NCBI RefSeq assembly: GCF_008579165.1
Contig: NZ_BKCN01000003.1
Reading direction: 5' to 3' (one strand)
DNA: 64,000 nt
Source: Iodidimonas nitroreducens
Lineage (GTDB): Bacteria > Pseudomonadota > Alphaproteobacteria > Sphingomonadales > Rhodothalassiaceae
Part shown: positions 18,544-29,776 of the stretch, piece after piece
How the letters are laid out: each line of letters begins with the position of its first letter
Position numbering within the stretch: position 1 is the first letter of the stretch
The notes under the pieces: model-generated
What the model saw: only the letters and a program-made list of their open reading frames with translations
What the model was told of the DNA's origin: nothing
The model's database searches: none
Made by a program: the position numbers and the translations under genes

Positions 18544-21500
18544 TCAGAAGCCGATTTTGATCCCGAAGGACAATTGATATTCATCCACATCATCGCGGTC
18601 GATATCGGATTCAAAGGCAATCTGGATCGATGTATTCCGCCCGATCAGGCTGTTGATACCCAGCGCATAGGTGGCATAATCGCTATCGATTTCCGTGCCG
18701 GTAACGGTGAAATCCGCCCTACGATCCCCCACAAAAGCCGCATCGGTGAGGAACTGCCCCTTGCCGCCAATCCGCCTTTGCCATGTGATCCGGCTGAAGG
18801 CACTGGTGGTGTGATTTTGGCCCACGACATCCAGGCTGATCTCGCCCCCGATGCCAAGCACCGTTTCGCGCGCTTTCCGATCATCAATGATGGTATCGGT
18901 GGCCCCGGTGCCTACTTCTTGCAATTCATCGATATCCAGCGAGGAATGGCGCAAGCGCACCATCGGCCCAAAGCGTACCGGCCCATCGCCATAGCTGGCT
19001 CCCAGATCAAAGCCCCCCATGAATTGCCGTGCCGCACCATCGCCCTGAGCAAAGGCGGTGACATCGGTGGTTACCGGGCGGGTGCTTTCCAGATCATAAA
19101 ATTGCACGCCGGTATAGCCGCTGGCATAGAAAGGCCCATGGAAAATGCTGCCATAGGTGCTGAAGCCCCCTGCCGTGGCGCTGCTGTCATGGCCGTTTAA
19201 TTCATCGGTCGAGAAATTGGTGAAGGTCCCGGCGACGCCGATCAGGGCATTGCGGCCAATGCGTTTATCGATCCCCATGGTGAAGCTCAGGGCCGTGTTG
19301 TCAAATTCACCTTCCACCATTTGGCTATCGCTGTTGATGAGATCTGCGGAGAAGAAAAGGCCGATATCATCCGGCACACCCAAGGAAGAACTGCGGGGAC
19401 TGCTGCCATGGGCCGCCTGATTGGCTGAGGCATTGGTCGTGCTGGCTTCGGCATTTTGGGCGGCGGCGGCGATCATGGCACCGGCCTCGTCATTGGCGGC
19501 GAGACGCAGGCTGGATGCCGCATTGCCCATGGTACCATCAATCCCCCCATGGCGGCCTGTGCGGATCGTGCCCGCGCGCTGGCTCAGGGTATTGGCAAGG
19601 ATGCGGGAAAGCTGGAAGCTATAGCGATCAAACAAAAAGGTCTGGGTGGGATTGAGGGATTGCAGGCTGGCCTGCAATTGCCCATTGGTCCCCAGCCGAT
19701 CCAGCCTTTTCACCACATCGCTCAGCCCTTCGCTTTCAATCGATGTGCCCGTGCTGATGCCATCCAGCGCCCGGGCCACATCACGCTGCTGCACGCTGGT
19801 GGCCTGCGGAGCAAAGGGCAGGGCAAAAACAGTGATCCCCGCAGCATTGCCACTGGCATCAAGGCTGTTCCTGAAGCGCAGAACGCTGCTGTTGCCATTG
19901 AGACCGGTGACACTGCCCAGCACATTGCTCCGGTTTTCGATGCTGCCATCAGCTTCCACAAAATTAAGGCGATCCCCGCGCCCAAGATTGGCACCCGCTG
20001 CTGTTTCCACCAGAATGGTGCCATCCAGCACCACATTGCCGCCTTGCCCCGGGGCAAATTCCTGTACCGAAATCAGGTCGATGGCACCGGTTTCATCGAT
20101 CTCGATTCGGGTGGTGGCACCGCTATCCTGAAAAAGATCGCCAATGATGGTGAGTGTTCCCACCGAATTGCCCGGCGATAAAACACCGCCGCTTTGGGCC
20201 ACACCCAAGGGCGCGATGATGGTGCCATTGCCGCCTAATGTGCCGCCCATCAGGCCCAGAGCGCCGGTTTGGAATTGGCCATTGACCAAGAGGCTACCGC
20301 TGCCCATGGTTGAAACGGTTCCCTGATCGGCGATGATCCCGGTTGCGCCGATGGTGAGGGACGCGCCATCAAGGAAAAAATTCTGGCTGGATAGTGTGCC
20401 ATCCACCGCCATGGTGCCGCCGGAAAGCAGGCTGCCTGCAAAATCGGTGACAAGGCCACCCTCGGCGATGGTGAGGCTGCCGCCCCTGAGATCAAGAAAA
20501 TCGGTGGAAAATTGCCCGGCAATATCCAGCGTGCCACCGCTCATCACCAGCCCGGCATCGATAAAGCGCGAGGCATCGCTATAAACGCTATCAGCATCGA
20601 TGCTGACCGCGCCGCCGCTGATGAACAAGGAGCCGGACAAAAGATTGGCGCCGGCTATATCGAGCCTGCCACCGGAAACGGAAATGAAATCAACCACATC
20701 AAGCTGGGCAGCCTCGACCGATAAAGCGACCTCACCCGAAAGGCTTAAGGTATCGATTTCTATCGCGGCATTGCTGAGGCTGGTGGTGCCCGGCGCATCC
20801 AGCGTCACCTCGAAAAAAGAGGCGATGAGGGTGGGGTCGCCCGCATCGCGCAAAGGATCGAAATTGGTGGGCACAAAGCCATTGGTCCAGCGCGTGGGAT
20901 CAAGCCAATCGCCATCGCCAGCCGCCGCCCGGGTTTCGATCAGCGGATTGGTGGCGGCAATGAAATCCTGCATTTCCGCGATATTGGTGAAAAAGGCCAC
21001 ATCGCCAAACTGATTGATATCATCAGAAAAAATATTGAGACCACCGCTGGTGATGCCAGCCAGCAATAATTCACCATTTTCGCCGCGAACAAAAAGCGCG
21101 CCACCGGAATCGCCGCTGCCTGTGGTGCCTTCAAGGCTGGTGGTATCGGGGGTGGCAAAAAAATCAAACAGGCCGGGATTGGCGGGGTCGTCGAAATCGG
21201 TAAAGAGCAGAGAATCGGGAAGCAAAGCGCCATTGAAGCCGCCAATGAAATCGAGTGTATTGGTGGCTGCGCGCCTGCGGAAATCAAAAAACGAGCTTTC
21301 CACCGAACCAGTACCCGTGGTGCCAAATCCCACAAAGGTCACCTCGGTCCCCAATTCGGGGGCGCTGGTCACGATCTGCGGGGGTAATGCCGGTGATCCG
21401 TTCTTGCAAGGCGATGGTGGTGATATCATAGCCCGCCGCGAAATTATCACGCAAAAATTCAACAGGGGTGACATGGCTGGAGCCAAGAACAAAATTGCCA

Positions 21501-22027
21501 TTATTGATATCGTCGATCCCATTGGCACCCAAAGTGACGGCCACCCCCAGATTGCGATCATCGGCCTCGGTCGAGCCCTCGGGGCGGTTGCAATGGGCGG
21601 CGCTGATCACCGTGCGCGCATTCACCAGCGTGCCAGAACAAAATCCGGTGATCTGGCCGGTGCTGAGATCGAAAAAGGCAAGGCCCAGAACATTTTCAAA
21701 GCTGCCATCCAGATCGAGAATATCATCGGTGGTGCCCAGGCTTTCGGCGATCAGCACATTGGGCCGCAGCAGCACATCATGGCCCAGAAAACTGGTGCTG
21801 ATACCATCCTTGCGGATCGGGTTGGAGATCCCCCCCAGATTGAGCAGCAATTTTTGGGCCTGCGCGGTTTTTGCGGCAAAAAGCCCATCAAGCCCGGATT
21901 GGTTCTTGGTCTGTGCCTCAACCGGCGATGCGGCGAGGGGATGCGGCACCCCCAACAGGCTGGCGGCCCCGAAAAGAGCGGCGCCCGTGATGGTGCTGGC
22001 CAAAGTTTTGTGAAATGAAAATGTCAT
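18544..22027 (-). CDS. Trypsin-like serine protease autotransporter (type Va secretion); frame broken
   Basis: About 1160 residues after repair. A signal peptide is followed by a chymotrypsin-fold (S1) domain with the full triad: His145 in ISAAHC, Asp201 in AGYDITTIAL and Ser near residue 306 in GSGDSGGALF. A Gly/Ser-rich beta-helix passenger follows (repeated strands such as LSGGTMAVDGTLSSQNFFLD). The last roughly 280 residues form an autotransporter barrel ending in Phe (LSFGIKIGF), as outer-membrane proteins do. The frame changes in a five-G run at 21380-21384; removing one base gives ITGITPQIVTSAP. It is probably a surface-exposed or released protease. Transcribed alone from the gap after ilvN. 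Confidence 0.88.
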
Positions 22028-22269
22028 GAGCCGTTTCCCCGATCTGTTGTGGCTTGTGATAGCCTTTTACGCTTATTTTACAGCTTTAAGGCTGTGCTGC
22101 TGATCATGCAAGATATCAGCGTGAATTGCAATTTTCAGAAAATCACAACCTTATTCGACGATCATCTTCATTCCGATGACAATCACAAGGAAAATAACAT
22201 TTATTTTACCGGGAAGGGTTGGGCGGCATGTCTATGCGCTTGGAGAGCCACGTTTAATGGGCCCTGACC

Positions 22270-22785
22270 CTAAAGGGCTTCGGCCCCACGGACGATGGCG
22301 GCCACGCCGGTGCGCGCCACCTCCACAAGCCCTAAATCGCGCATCAGATCGATGAAGGCTTCGATCTTATCGGGGGCGCCGGTTAGCTCGAAAATAAAGG
22401 ATTGGGTGGTGGTATCGATCACCCGCGCCCGAAAGGCATCGGCCAGCCGCAGGGCCTCGACCCGTTTTTCGCCGCTTCCGGCTACCTTCACAAGGGCCAG
22501 TTCACGCTCCAGAAAAGGGCCATGGCTGCTCAGATCGGTGACCTTTTGAACCGGCACGAGGCGTTCGAGCTGGGCTTTGATCTGTTCCACCACCATGGGT
22601 GTGCCGGTCGTTACAATTGTGATGCGTGAAACATCATGGCCGGCTGAAACTTCGGCCACCGTCAGGCTTTCGATATTATAGCCCCGACCGGAAAACAAAC
22701 CGGCCACCCGGGCAAGAACCCCGGCTTCATTATCCACCACAAGCGCAATAGCGTGCCGGCCCACGATCTGGTCGGTGCGTGACAT
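22270..22785 (-). CDS. ilvN: Acetolactate synthase small (regulatory) subunit
   Basis: 171 residues, the standard length. The N-terminal ACT domain (HAIALVVDNEAGVLARVAGL, with FSGRGYNIESLTVAE) binds valine for feedback inhibition, and the C-terminal domain follows. It pairs with IlvB in the first common step of branched-chain amino acid synthesis. It lies 16 bases after ilvB and begins with ATG behind an AAGGACG ribosome site. Confidence 0.95.
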   Translation of the reverse strand: MSRTDQIVGRHAIALVVDNEAGVLARVAGLFSGRGYNIESLTVAEVSAGHDVSRITIVTTGTPMVVEQIKAQLERLVPVQKVTDLSSHGPFLERELALVKVAGSGEKRVEALRLADAFRARVIDTTTQSFIFELTGAPDKIEAFIDLMRDLGLVEVARTGVAAIVRGAEAL

Positions 22786-22801
22786 AAGCGTCGTCCTTCA
22801 A

Positions 22802-24601
22802 TCAAACAAGCGATTGAGCATCGCTGGAAAGCGGTGCTGAAACATCGGCGGGCCCCAGCAGCATTTCATTATGGGCTGCACCCGATGGAACCATGGGAAA
22901 GCAATTTTCAAGCTTGGCCACCCGGCAATCCACCAGCACCGGGCCGGGGGTATCGATCATGGTGCGGATGCCATCATCCAAAGCATCGGCATCGCTGATA
23001 CGTAGCCCGGTCCAGCCATAGGCTTCGGCCAGCTTCACAAAATCGGGCAGGCTATCGGAATAGCTTTCGGAATAGCGGCTTTCATAGGTCAGTTCCTGCC
23101 ATTGCCGCACCATGCCCATATATTCATTGTTCAGGATGAAAATCTTCACCGGCAGGCGATATTGGGTGGCGGTGGCCAGTTCCTGAATATTCATCTGGAT
23201 CGATGCCTCACCGGCAATATCGATGACCAAAGCATCGGGAAAAGCCAATTGCGCACCAATGGCGGCGGGCAGGCCATAGCCCATGGTGCCCAGCCCACCT
23301 GATGTGAGCCATTTATTCGGGGCTTCAAAGCCGAAATATTGCGCCGCCCACATCTGATGCTGGCCCACTTCGGTGGTGATGATCGGGCTTTTATGATGGC
23401 TAAGAGCATGCAATCTTTTGATCGATTGCTGGGGCAGGATGGTTTGGCCCTTTTGCTCGAACGCCAGACAATCGCGACCCCGCCATTGATTGATGCTGTG
23501 CCACCAGCTTTGATGGGCATCGAGATCGAATTCATCCCTGCGGCTTTGCAAAAGGCTGATGATATCCTCGAGCACATGCCTTGCATCCCCAACGATCCCC
23601 AGATCAACGGTGACATTCTTGTTGATCGACGAGCGATCGATATCGATGTGGATTTTGCGTGAGTTGGGTGAAAAAGCATCCACACGGCCCGTGACACGAT
23701 CATCAAAGCGCGCCCCCACGCACAGCATCACATCACAATCATGCATTGCCATATTGGCTTCATAGGTGCCATGCATCCCCAGCATCCCCAGAAATTGCGG
23801 ATCGCTGGCAGGCATGGCCCCCAGGCCCATCAATGTGGATGTGACAGGAAAGCCCGAAAGCCGGGCCAAAGCGCGGAGGGCGGCGGCGGCTTCAGGCCCG
23901 GAATTGATGATGCCTCCCCCGCTGTAGATGATCGGCTTTTTGGCCCCGGCGAGCAGGCCCGCTGCCTGTTCGACCAGGGCGCGATCCCCCTTCACCTGCG
24001 GCTTATAGGTGCGATGGGTTACCCCGCGTGGCCGCGCATAAGGGGCAGGGCCAACCTGAATATCTTTTGGCAGATCCACAACCACAGGGCCGGGCCGCCC
24101 AGATGTGGCCACATGAAAGGCTTCAAAAATCACCCGCGCGAGCTGATTGGGGTCTTTCACCAGATAATTATGCTTTGAACAATGCCGGGTGATGCCGATG
24201 GTATCGGCTTCCTGAAAAGCATCATTGCCGATCAGATGGGTGGCCACCTGACCGGTAAGCACCACAATGGGGATGCTATCGAGCATGGCATCGGTTATGC
24301 CGGTCACCGCATTGGTGGCCCCGGGGCCGGATGTAACCAGCACCACGCCGGGCTTACCGGTGGCGCGGGCATAGCCTTCGGCGGCATGAACGGCTGCCTG
24401 TTCATGGCGGACCAGAATATGCCGGATATGCGATTGCTTGAACAATTCATCATAAAGCGGGAGAACGGCACCGCCCGGATAACCAAAGATCACCTCCACA
24501 TCAAGATCGTGCAGGGCCTTCATGACAAGGGCTGCCCCGCTCATGATGATGGGGCTTTGGGTTTCCTGTGCCGTCATGTCGGCTTCATTCAGCGCAATCA
24601 T
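22802..24601 (-). CDS. ilvB: Acetolactate synthase large (catalytic) subunit
   Basis: 599-residue thiamine-diphosphate enzyme that makes acetolactate or acetohydroxybutyrate from pyruvate. It shows FGYPGGAVLPLYDEL and the catalytic-Glu segment RHEQAAVHAAEGYARATG near the start, and the ThDP/Mg-binding region with GEASIQMNIQELATA and NNEYMGMVRQW near the end. ATG 24601 is used because GAGG lies at good distance; ATG 24577 is possible. It is co-transcribed with ilvN. Confidence 0.95.
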   Translation of the reverse strand: MIALNEADMTAQETQSPIIMSGAALVMKALHDLDVEVIFGYPGGAVLPLYDELFKQSHIRHILVRHEQAAVHAAEGYARATGKPGVVLVTSGPGATNAVTGITDAMLDSIPIVVLTGQVATHLIGNDAFQEADTIGITRHCSKHNYLVKDPNQLARVIFEAFHVATSGRPGPVVVDLPKDIQVGPAPYARPRGVTHRTYKPQVKGDRALVEQAAGLLAGAKKPIIYSGGGIINSGPEAAAALRALARLSGFPVTSTLMGLGAMPASDPQFLGMLGMHGTYEANMAMHDCDVMLCVGARFDDRVTGRVDAFSPNSRKIHIDIDRSSINKNVTVDLGIVGDARHVLEDIISLLQSRRDEFDLDAHQSWWHSINQWRGRDCLAFEQKGQTILPQQSIKRLHALSHHKSPIITTEVGQHQMWAAQYFGFEAPNKWLTSGGLGTMGYGLPAAIGAQLAFPDALVIDIAGEASIQMNIQELATATQYRLPVKIFILNNEYMGMVRQWQELTYESRYSESYSDSLPDFVKLAEAYGWTGLRISDADALDDGIRTMIDTPGPVLVDCRVAKLENCFPMVPSGAAHNEMLLGPADVSAPLSSDAQSLV

Positions 24602-24693
24602 TGGTCGTCCTCAATCAGATCGGATTTGATATCTATATTTGGGAGAAGGCCCGAACCCGAAACATCATAGGCAGGGGGCGATCCTTCGGGATT

Positions 24694-24722
24694 GTACTAA
24701 AATATGTTTCTTCCACTGTCAA
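24694..24722 (-). promoter_or_regulatory. ilvB: Probable ilvBN promoter
   Basis: On the minus strand a perfect TTGACA (24717-24722) is followed after 17 bases by TAGTAC, with TACAAT three bases further on. It lies about 95 bases before the ilvB start in an AT-rich gap. The exact -10 is unclear. Confidence 0.45.
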
Positions 24723-24795
24723 ACCAAAAAAAGAAATATATGAAAAGGAAATATGCAATAAATATTGAAGAAATTTTAAAAACCTAAGATAGATG

Positions 24796-26362
24796 TTATG
24801 GGGGCGTGGGTGTTTTTTGCATCTCTTTGGGCAGGGTCATCATCGGTCGCCCGAATAAAAAGCCCTGGCCAAGCTCCACGCCCACGGATTTCAGCAATTC
24901 GGCCTGGGCCGGGGTTTCGATCCATTCCCCAACCATTTTGATTTTCAGATCTTTGCACAGGCTGGCCATGGCCCGCAAGAAGGCGCGGCTTTCCGCATCA
25001 TTTTCCGCGTCCTTGATATAGCTGCCATCGATCTTCACCACATCGACCTTTAATTGCCGCAGATATTGAAAGCCGGAATGTCCGGCACCAAAATCATCAA
25101 GGCAAACGGCAAAGCCCGCTTCGCGGATCATTGCGATGGATTGGCCCAAAGGCCCAAGATCGGAGACTTGCGCGGATTCGGTGACTTCGATGATCAGATG
25201 ATTGCGCAAGCCGCGATGGGCCAGAAGCGTTTCTTTCAAGCGGCTGATGAAAGAGGGTGTGGTGAGCGAGCGCGCCGAAAGATTGACGGCAATGCTGGGA
25301 TTGGCCCCGCGCGCCACAAGGCGGCGCAGATTTTTAATCACGGTTTCCAGCATGATCTGATCGAATTCATCGATCATCCCCACCTGTTCGGCAAAGCTGA
25401 TCATTTCATAGGGCGATCCGCCACGCATATCAAAGCGCACCAAAGCTTCCACATGATGCAGGGCTTTCGTTGTGATCGCCACGATGGGCTGATAGGCAAT
25501 ATTAAAGCGGCGGTCCTTGATCAGCGCCCGCAAGGATTGGATGCGCTTGCGTGTTTCTTCCATGTTTTTGGAATAATTGCGGGTGAGATTTTCAAGATCG
25601 AAATCTTCCCCGCTATCGGAAAATTGCCGGATGGAATAAACCAGCGCCTTGGCCGCATCCGCCCCGCTGCCCATGGATTCGGCATCAAGGGTGGCGGAAT
25701 CGAAAGCCTGCCCGGTCGTGCTTTTGAGGGTATCCATCAGGGTTTGGGCGGATCGTTCATCATTGGCTTCATGCACCACCGCAAAGCGGCCATCGCTCAA
25801 TTCCGCAGCCGATTGCCCGCCAACCGATAAGGTGGCCAGAGTTTGGGTGAATTTTTTCCGTTCATCCGCATCGGCATCCTTGCTCAATTGCAACAGGCTG
25901 ACCAAAAGATCGGTATTGCTGTTTTTCCCATGCTCTTCCAAAAGCCTGCAGATGATCGAGGAAATTGTCCTTATCCAGAATGGGCTGCTTTTGGCTCTGT
26001 TCGCCGCCATCTAATCGATTGAGCGACATGGCCACGATATGCGTGTTTTTTTCATGGGAAGATAAGCGCGACATGAACAGCCCCAGCCGCCGCCTTGTCG
26101 CCTCTGTGGCCCCAAAGGCCACCCGCACCGGCCCAATGCGGGGGGTATTTTCCAAAAGCATGAAAGCGGATTGCATCACCTCGGCATCATGGGCGGATAA
26201 AAAAGCGCTCATGGGTTGGCCGATGGCCGATGCGCCTTTGGCAATACCGACCCAATCCAGCGCTCCTTCAAGTCTGGTGATGCACTGATCCGGGCCGATT
26301 TCCATGAAGATATCGCCAACGCAAAAAGCATAGGCTACAAATATATCATTTTTATCAGCCAT
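24796..26362 (-). CDS. EAL-domain cyclic-di-GMP phosphodiesterase; frame broken
   Basis: About 520 residues after repair. The N-terminal 130 residues look like a PAS-type sensor (GDIFMEIGPDQCITRLEGALDWVG). A linker follows, then an EAL domain with the full set of metal and substrate residues: EALVRF, the Asn in VNLSARSL, EVTES, DDFGAGHSGF, the Lys in VVKIDG, GEWIET and GQGFLFGRP. It should hydrolyse c-di-GMP. I see no GGDEF domain. The frame breaks at four A at 25940-25943; one added base restores DHLQAFLEEHGKNSN. It is soluble, with no membrane segment. It probably feeds into motility, biofilm or adhesin control, but no direct target is visible. Confidence 0.86.
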
Positions 26363-26503
26363 ATCCGCTGTGCTTTCATTATTCTTGACCCCTTATAGCC
26401 GATAAATTCTTAGTGAAATCTGAAGACATATAAATGGCTGGAATTTTCAGTGATTATGAGAAAAACATTGATTTTCTAATGCATATTGCCCATCAAGGTT
26501 CTA

Positions 26504-26517
26504 TTGCAGTGCAACAT
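26504..26517 (+). promoter_or_regulatory. TGC-rich palindrome shared with the phasin promoter
   Basis: TTGCAGTGCAACAT sits about 20 bases before the patatin-like gene. It matches a site upstream of the phasin gene at 13 of 14 positions. The core TTGCAGTGCAA is a palindrome around one base and resembles TGC-rich PhaR sites. Confidence 0.4.
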
Positions 26518-26535
26518 TGCGGTTGAGACGACATC

Positions 26536-27663
26536 ATGCGTCAGACAATCTCCGATCTTCTTACCATTCGCGCGGGGCGCCATGCCCATGCCGCCATTCT
26601 GGCTGATGGCGGCCTTGATCCCGCCCGGATCAAGCTGATGGTGGGGGCATCGGGGGGGCCGAAATGGCTTGTACTGGCGCGGCTGGATCGGGCGATCCTG
26701 CGCCATTGGATTTTGGGCCGCAGCGAACCTTTGGATTTGCTGGCCTCATCCATCGGTACCTGGCGCTTTGCCTGCTATGCCCAAAAAGACCCGCTGGCGG
26801 CCTTTTCGCGCTTTGAGCAGGCTTATCTGGAATATCGCTATGAGCCGCATCACAAAGCGAACGACATTACCCGCGACAGCTATGCCATTCTTGATGAAAT
26901 TCTGGGCCCCGATGGCCGTGAGCAGGTTTTTCATGGCCCCATGCGGCTGGCGGTGATGGCGGTGCGCGGGCGGCATCTGCTTAATTTTGATCATCCCATT
27001 CCCTTAGGCCTGGGGCTGGCGGCGGCGGCGGCGGGCAATCTGATCAGCCGTCGGGCGCTGGGTGGATTTTTTGAGCGCGCCCTGTTTGCCGATCCGCGCA
27101 GCACCCTTGATTATGCCGATTGGGGCGGATTTCCCTTTCGGCGCTTTGATCTCAATGCCGATAATCTTCGGCAGGCAATCATGGCATCCTGCTCGATCCC
27201 CATGGTTTTGAACGGTATTGGCGATATTCCCGGCGCGATGGGGGGGCTTTATCGGGATGGCGGGATCATTGATTATCATTTCGATCTGCCATTTTTCCCA
27301 AATGATCCTAACAAGCCGGACAATCGGGAAAAGCCGGATAATCGGGACAAGATCGTGCTTTATCCCCACTTCATTGATCGGATCATCCCCGGCTGGTTTG
27401 ATAAACCTTTACGCTGGCGCAAGGCCCGCGCCACCCATGCTGCCAATGTTTTGCTGATCGCCCCCTCACCAGCCTTTGTGGCGCGGCTGCCTTATGGAAA
27501 AATCCCGGATCGCAAGGATTTCAGGGCTTTATCCACTGAGGATCGATTAGCGGCATGGCGCACGGTTTTGGCTGAAACCGAACGCCTGAGCGATGCCCTT
27601 GATGAAATGATCGAGACCGGTACATTGCCCGATCATATCCGCCCTATCGAAGAGAGGGCCTGA
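26536..27663 (+). CDS. Patatin-like phospholipase/acyl hydrolase family protein
   Basis: 375 residues. The N-terminal GASGGPKWLVL supplies the Ser of a GxSxG-like nucleophile elbow, and YRDGGIIDYHFDLPF supplies the DG(G) half of a Ser-Asp catalytic dyad, as in patatins. No signal peptide or membrane helix is seen, so it is probably cytoplasmic or peripheral. A short Asn/Lys/Asp repeat (KPDNRE, KPDNRD) sits around residue 258-268 and looks like a recent 18-base duplication. It stands alone between the EAL protein and the antiporter. Lipid acyl hydrolysis is inferred from the fold; the natural substrate is not clear. A shared promoter motif with the phasin gene hints at storage-granule metabolism. 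Confidence 0.75.
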   Translation: MRQTISDLLTIRAGRHAHAAILADGGLDPARIKLMVGASGGPKWLVLARLDRAILRHWILGRSEPLDLLASSIGTWRFACYAQKDPLAAFSRFEQAYLEYRYEPHHKANDITRDSYAILDEILGPDGREQVFHGPMRLAVMAVRGRHLLNFDHPIPLGLGLAAAAAGNLISRRALGGFFERALFADPRSTLDYADWGGFPFRRFDLNADNLRQAIMASCSIPMVLNGIGDIPGAMGGLYRDGGIIDYHFDLPFFPNDPNKPDNREKPDNRDKIVLYPHFIDRIIPGWFDKPLRWRKARATHAANVLLIAPSPAFVARLPYGKIPDRKDFRALSTEDRLAAWRTVLAETERLSDALDEMIETGTLPDHIRPIEERA

Positions 27664-27706
27664 GGGAAGAAGGGGGCGTGAGGCCAGAAAGGCGCGCCCA
27701 CCGTTT

Positions 27707-29584
27707 TCACGCCGATGCTTCAGAGCCATTGGGCTCGGCCGGCCAGTCATTCGAGCGTTTGCCATCCCGCTCATCCTGTTCCGCCATTTTTGTGTCTTCG
27801 GCGGCCAGATAGGCCACTTTCCAGCCTTTGGTGATGGTAAAGCCGGGTTCTTCAGCAAAAGGATGCAGCTTTCCCTGTGGCGACAGGGCAAACAGCATGG
27901 GATCGGTGCTCCCCAGCTTTTTGAGCAGGGTATCAAAGGGAAAATCGTCGCTGAAGCGGGTGAGATGGATTTTGCGGCCCTGTTCCAGTTCTTCTTCGAG
28001 CCGATCAAGGGTCATGCTTTCTTTAAAAAGCAGGCGACCGCGAAAGCTGAAGGAGACCGTTTCCTGCTCACGATCGATATTTTTGGGATTGCGCCGGGCG
28101 GTATAGACATTGGCGCTGCCAAATTCCTGACGATAACGCAAGCAGGCCAAGGCATTGAGGCTGGAGCGGCGCGATAAGGCCAAAAGCATCCCAAGGCCCA
28201 CCAGATCCATCTTGCGATCCGCATATTCCGAAACCGCGCTGCCGAAAAATGTCGGAATCCCCAGCATCCGCGCCCGGCGCGCCTGGAGCCAATTGGGATC
28301 TGCCAGCAATACCTTGATCTGATTGTTTTTCAGGATTTCGGCTATTTTAACAGCAACCAGATTGCCCCCCACGATCAGAACGCCATGGGCTTCCGGCTCG
28401 GCCACCTTTAAAATCTGCGCCAAAGGCCGCGATGTGAGGCTATGCACCACCACCGTGACGACGATCACTGAAAAAGTCAGGGGCACCAGCAATTCGCCAC
28501 CGCTGATCCCCGCATCTTCGAGACGTAATCCAAAAAGGGCCGAAACCGCAGCGGCGACGATCCCGCGCGGTGCCATCCAGCCCAAAAGGGCGCGTTCTCG
28601 CCATGGCATATCGCTCCCCAATGAGGAAACGAGGGCGGCGAGCGGCCGGGCGATGAATAAGATCGCCAGCAAGATCACCACAAGGCCGGGGCCAAGCAAG
28701 GCCAGGCTTTCCAATTCGATTCTGGCCGCCAGCACGATGAATAATGAGGAAATCAGTAAGACCGAGAGACTTTCCTTGAAATCCAGAATGCCATCCCGCG
28801 GCATCCCCTTCATATTGGCCATCACCAGCCCCATCGTCGTCACCGCCACCAGCCCGCCTTCATGACCGATCATATTGGCCAGCACAAAGGTCAGCAAAAC
28901 GGCGCTCAGGGTGGCGACATTGCGCAGAAAATCGGGAAGAATATGGCGCTTGAGCAACTGCCCCACAAGAAAGCCCGCGACGACGCCAACCAATCCCCCC
29001 AAAATAAACAATTTGGCAAGTGACAGGACCGGACTGGCATTTTCCATCGAGCCGGAAACGATAACCTCGAAAACCACCACGGCGAGAACCGCGCCGATGG
29101 CATCGATCAAAATCCCTTCCCAATGCAGCACCTTTGAAAGCCGCTCGCTCGGCCGCACGGCGCGCAAAAGCGGGATGATCACAGTGGGGCCGGATACACA
29201 GGTGATGGCCCCGAACAGGATCGCCAAGGACCAGGGGAAATCAAGGGCGATATGGGTGGCAATCGCAATCACCACCACGGTCGTCAAAACCCCGATGGTG
29301 ATCAAACGCAGGACAATATTGCCCGCCCCCTTGAGATCGGCAAAGCGCAAGGTGAGCGCGCCTTCAAATAAGATGACCGCAACTCCAAGCTGCACACCGG
29401 GCAGGAGAAGATCACCAAACACGGCATCCGGGTTCAAAAGCCCGCTGATGGGGCCAGCGATAAAGCCGATCAGCAACAGGGGAAGGATCGAGGGAAAGCG
29501 AAAGCGAGCCGCCAGCCATTGTGCCGCAATGCCCGCGGCAATGATGAAGGACAAGACCACGGCCGGGTCATTGGGTAAGGTCAT
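27707..29584 (-). CDS. CPA1-type cation:proton antiporter with C-terminal nucleotide-binding (TrkA-N-like) domain
   Basis: 625 residues. About twelve membrane helices come first (VQLGVAVILFEGALTLRF, the SGPTVIIPLLRAVRPSERL segment and GWMAPRGIVAAAVSALFG are typical of NhaP/KefB-like exchangers). A cytosolic Rossmann-like domain follows (HGVLIVGGNLVAVKIAEIL) that may sense nucleotides. It exchanges Na+ or K+ for H+ and helps control pH and salt. The charged C-terminal tail is probably disordered. It is divergent from the small stress-type gene at 29777. Confidence 0.88.
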   Translation of the reverse strand: MTLPNDPAVVLSFIIAAGIAAQWLAARFRFPSILPLLLIGFIAGPISGLLNPDAVFGDLLLPGVQLGVAVILFEGALTLRFADLKGAGNIVLRLITIGVLTTVVVIAIATHIALDFPWSLAILFGAITCVSGPTVIIPLLRAVRPSERLSKVLHWEGILIDAIGAVLAVVVFEVIVSGSMENASPVLSLAKLFILGGLVGVVAGFLVGQLLKRHILPDFLRNVATLSAVLLTFVLANMIGHEGGLVAVTTMGLVMANMKGMPRDGILDFKESLSVLLISSLFIVLAARIELESLALLGPGLVVILLAILFIARPLAALVSSLGSDMPWRERALLGWMAPRGIVAAAVSALFGLRLEDAGISGGELLVPLTFSVIVVTVVVHSLTSRPLAQILKVAEPEAHGVLIVGGNLVAVKIAEILKNNQIKVLLADPNWLQARRARMLGIPTFFGSAVSEYADRKMDLVGLGMLLALSRRSSLNALACLRYRQEFGSANVYTARRNPKNIDREQETVSFSFRGRLLFKESMTLDRLEEELEQGRKIHLTRFSDDFPFDTLLKKLGSTDPMLFALSPQGKLHPFAEEPGFTITKGWKVAYLAAEDTKMAEQDERDGKRSNDWPAEPNGSEASA

Positions 29585-29660
29585 ACATCCTGTCCTTTAA
29601 TGTGGTCATGGTGAGAATTTTCATGACGAAACAACGAGGCGCGGAACGTTAAAACTTTGC

Positions 29661-29686
29661 GGAACAGCATCGATGTTTGTGGCGTT
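29661..29686 (+). promoter_or_regulatory. EcfG-type general stress promoter
   Basis: GGAAC (29661-29665) is followed by exactly 17 bases and CGTT (29683-29686), the known pattern of EcfG sigma-factor promoters in alphaproteobacteria. It lies about 90 bases before a 45-codon gene that resembles small stress proteins. Confidence 0.55.
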
Positions 29687-29776
29687 TATGAAGCAGATGG
29701 CCTGATTTGTTTCGGATCAAGGACCATGGGGCCGAGACCTAGAAAACCGAGGTTAATGAAAGCACAAGGATAGGCA

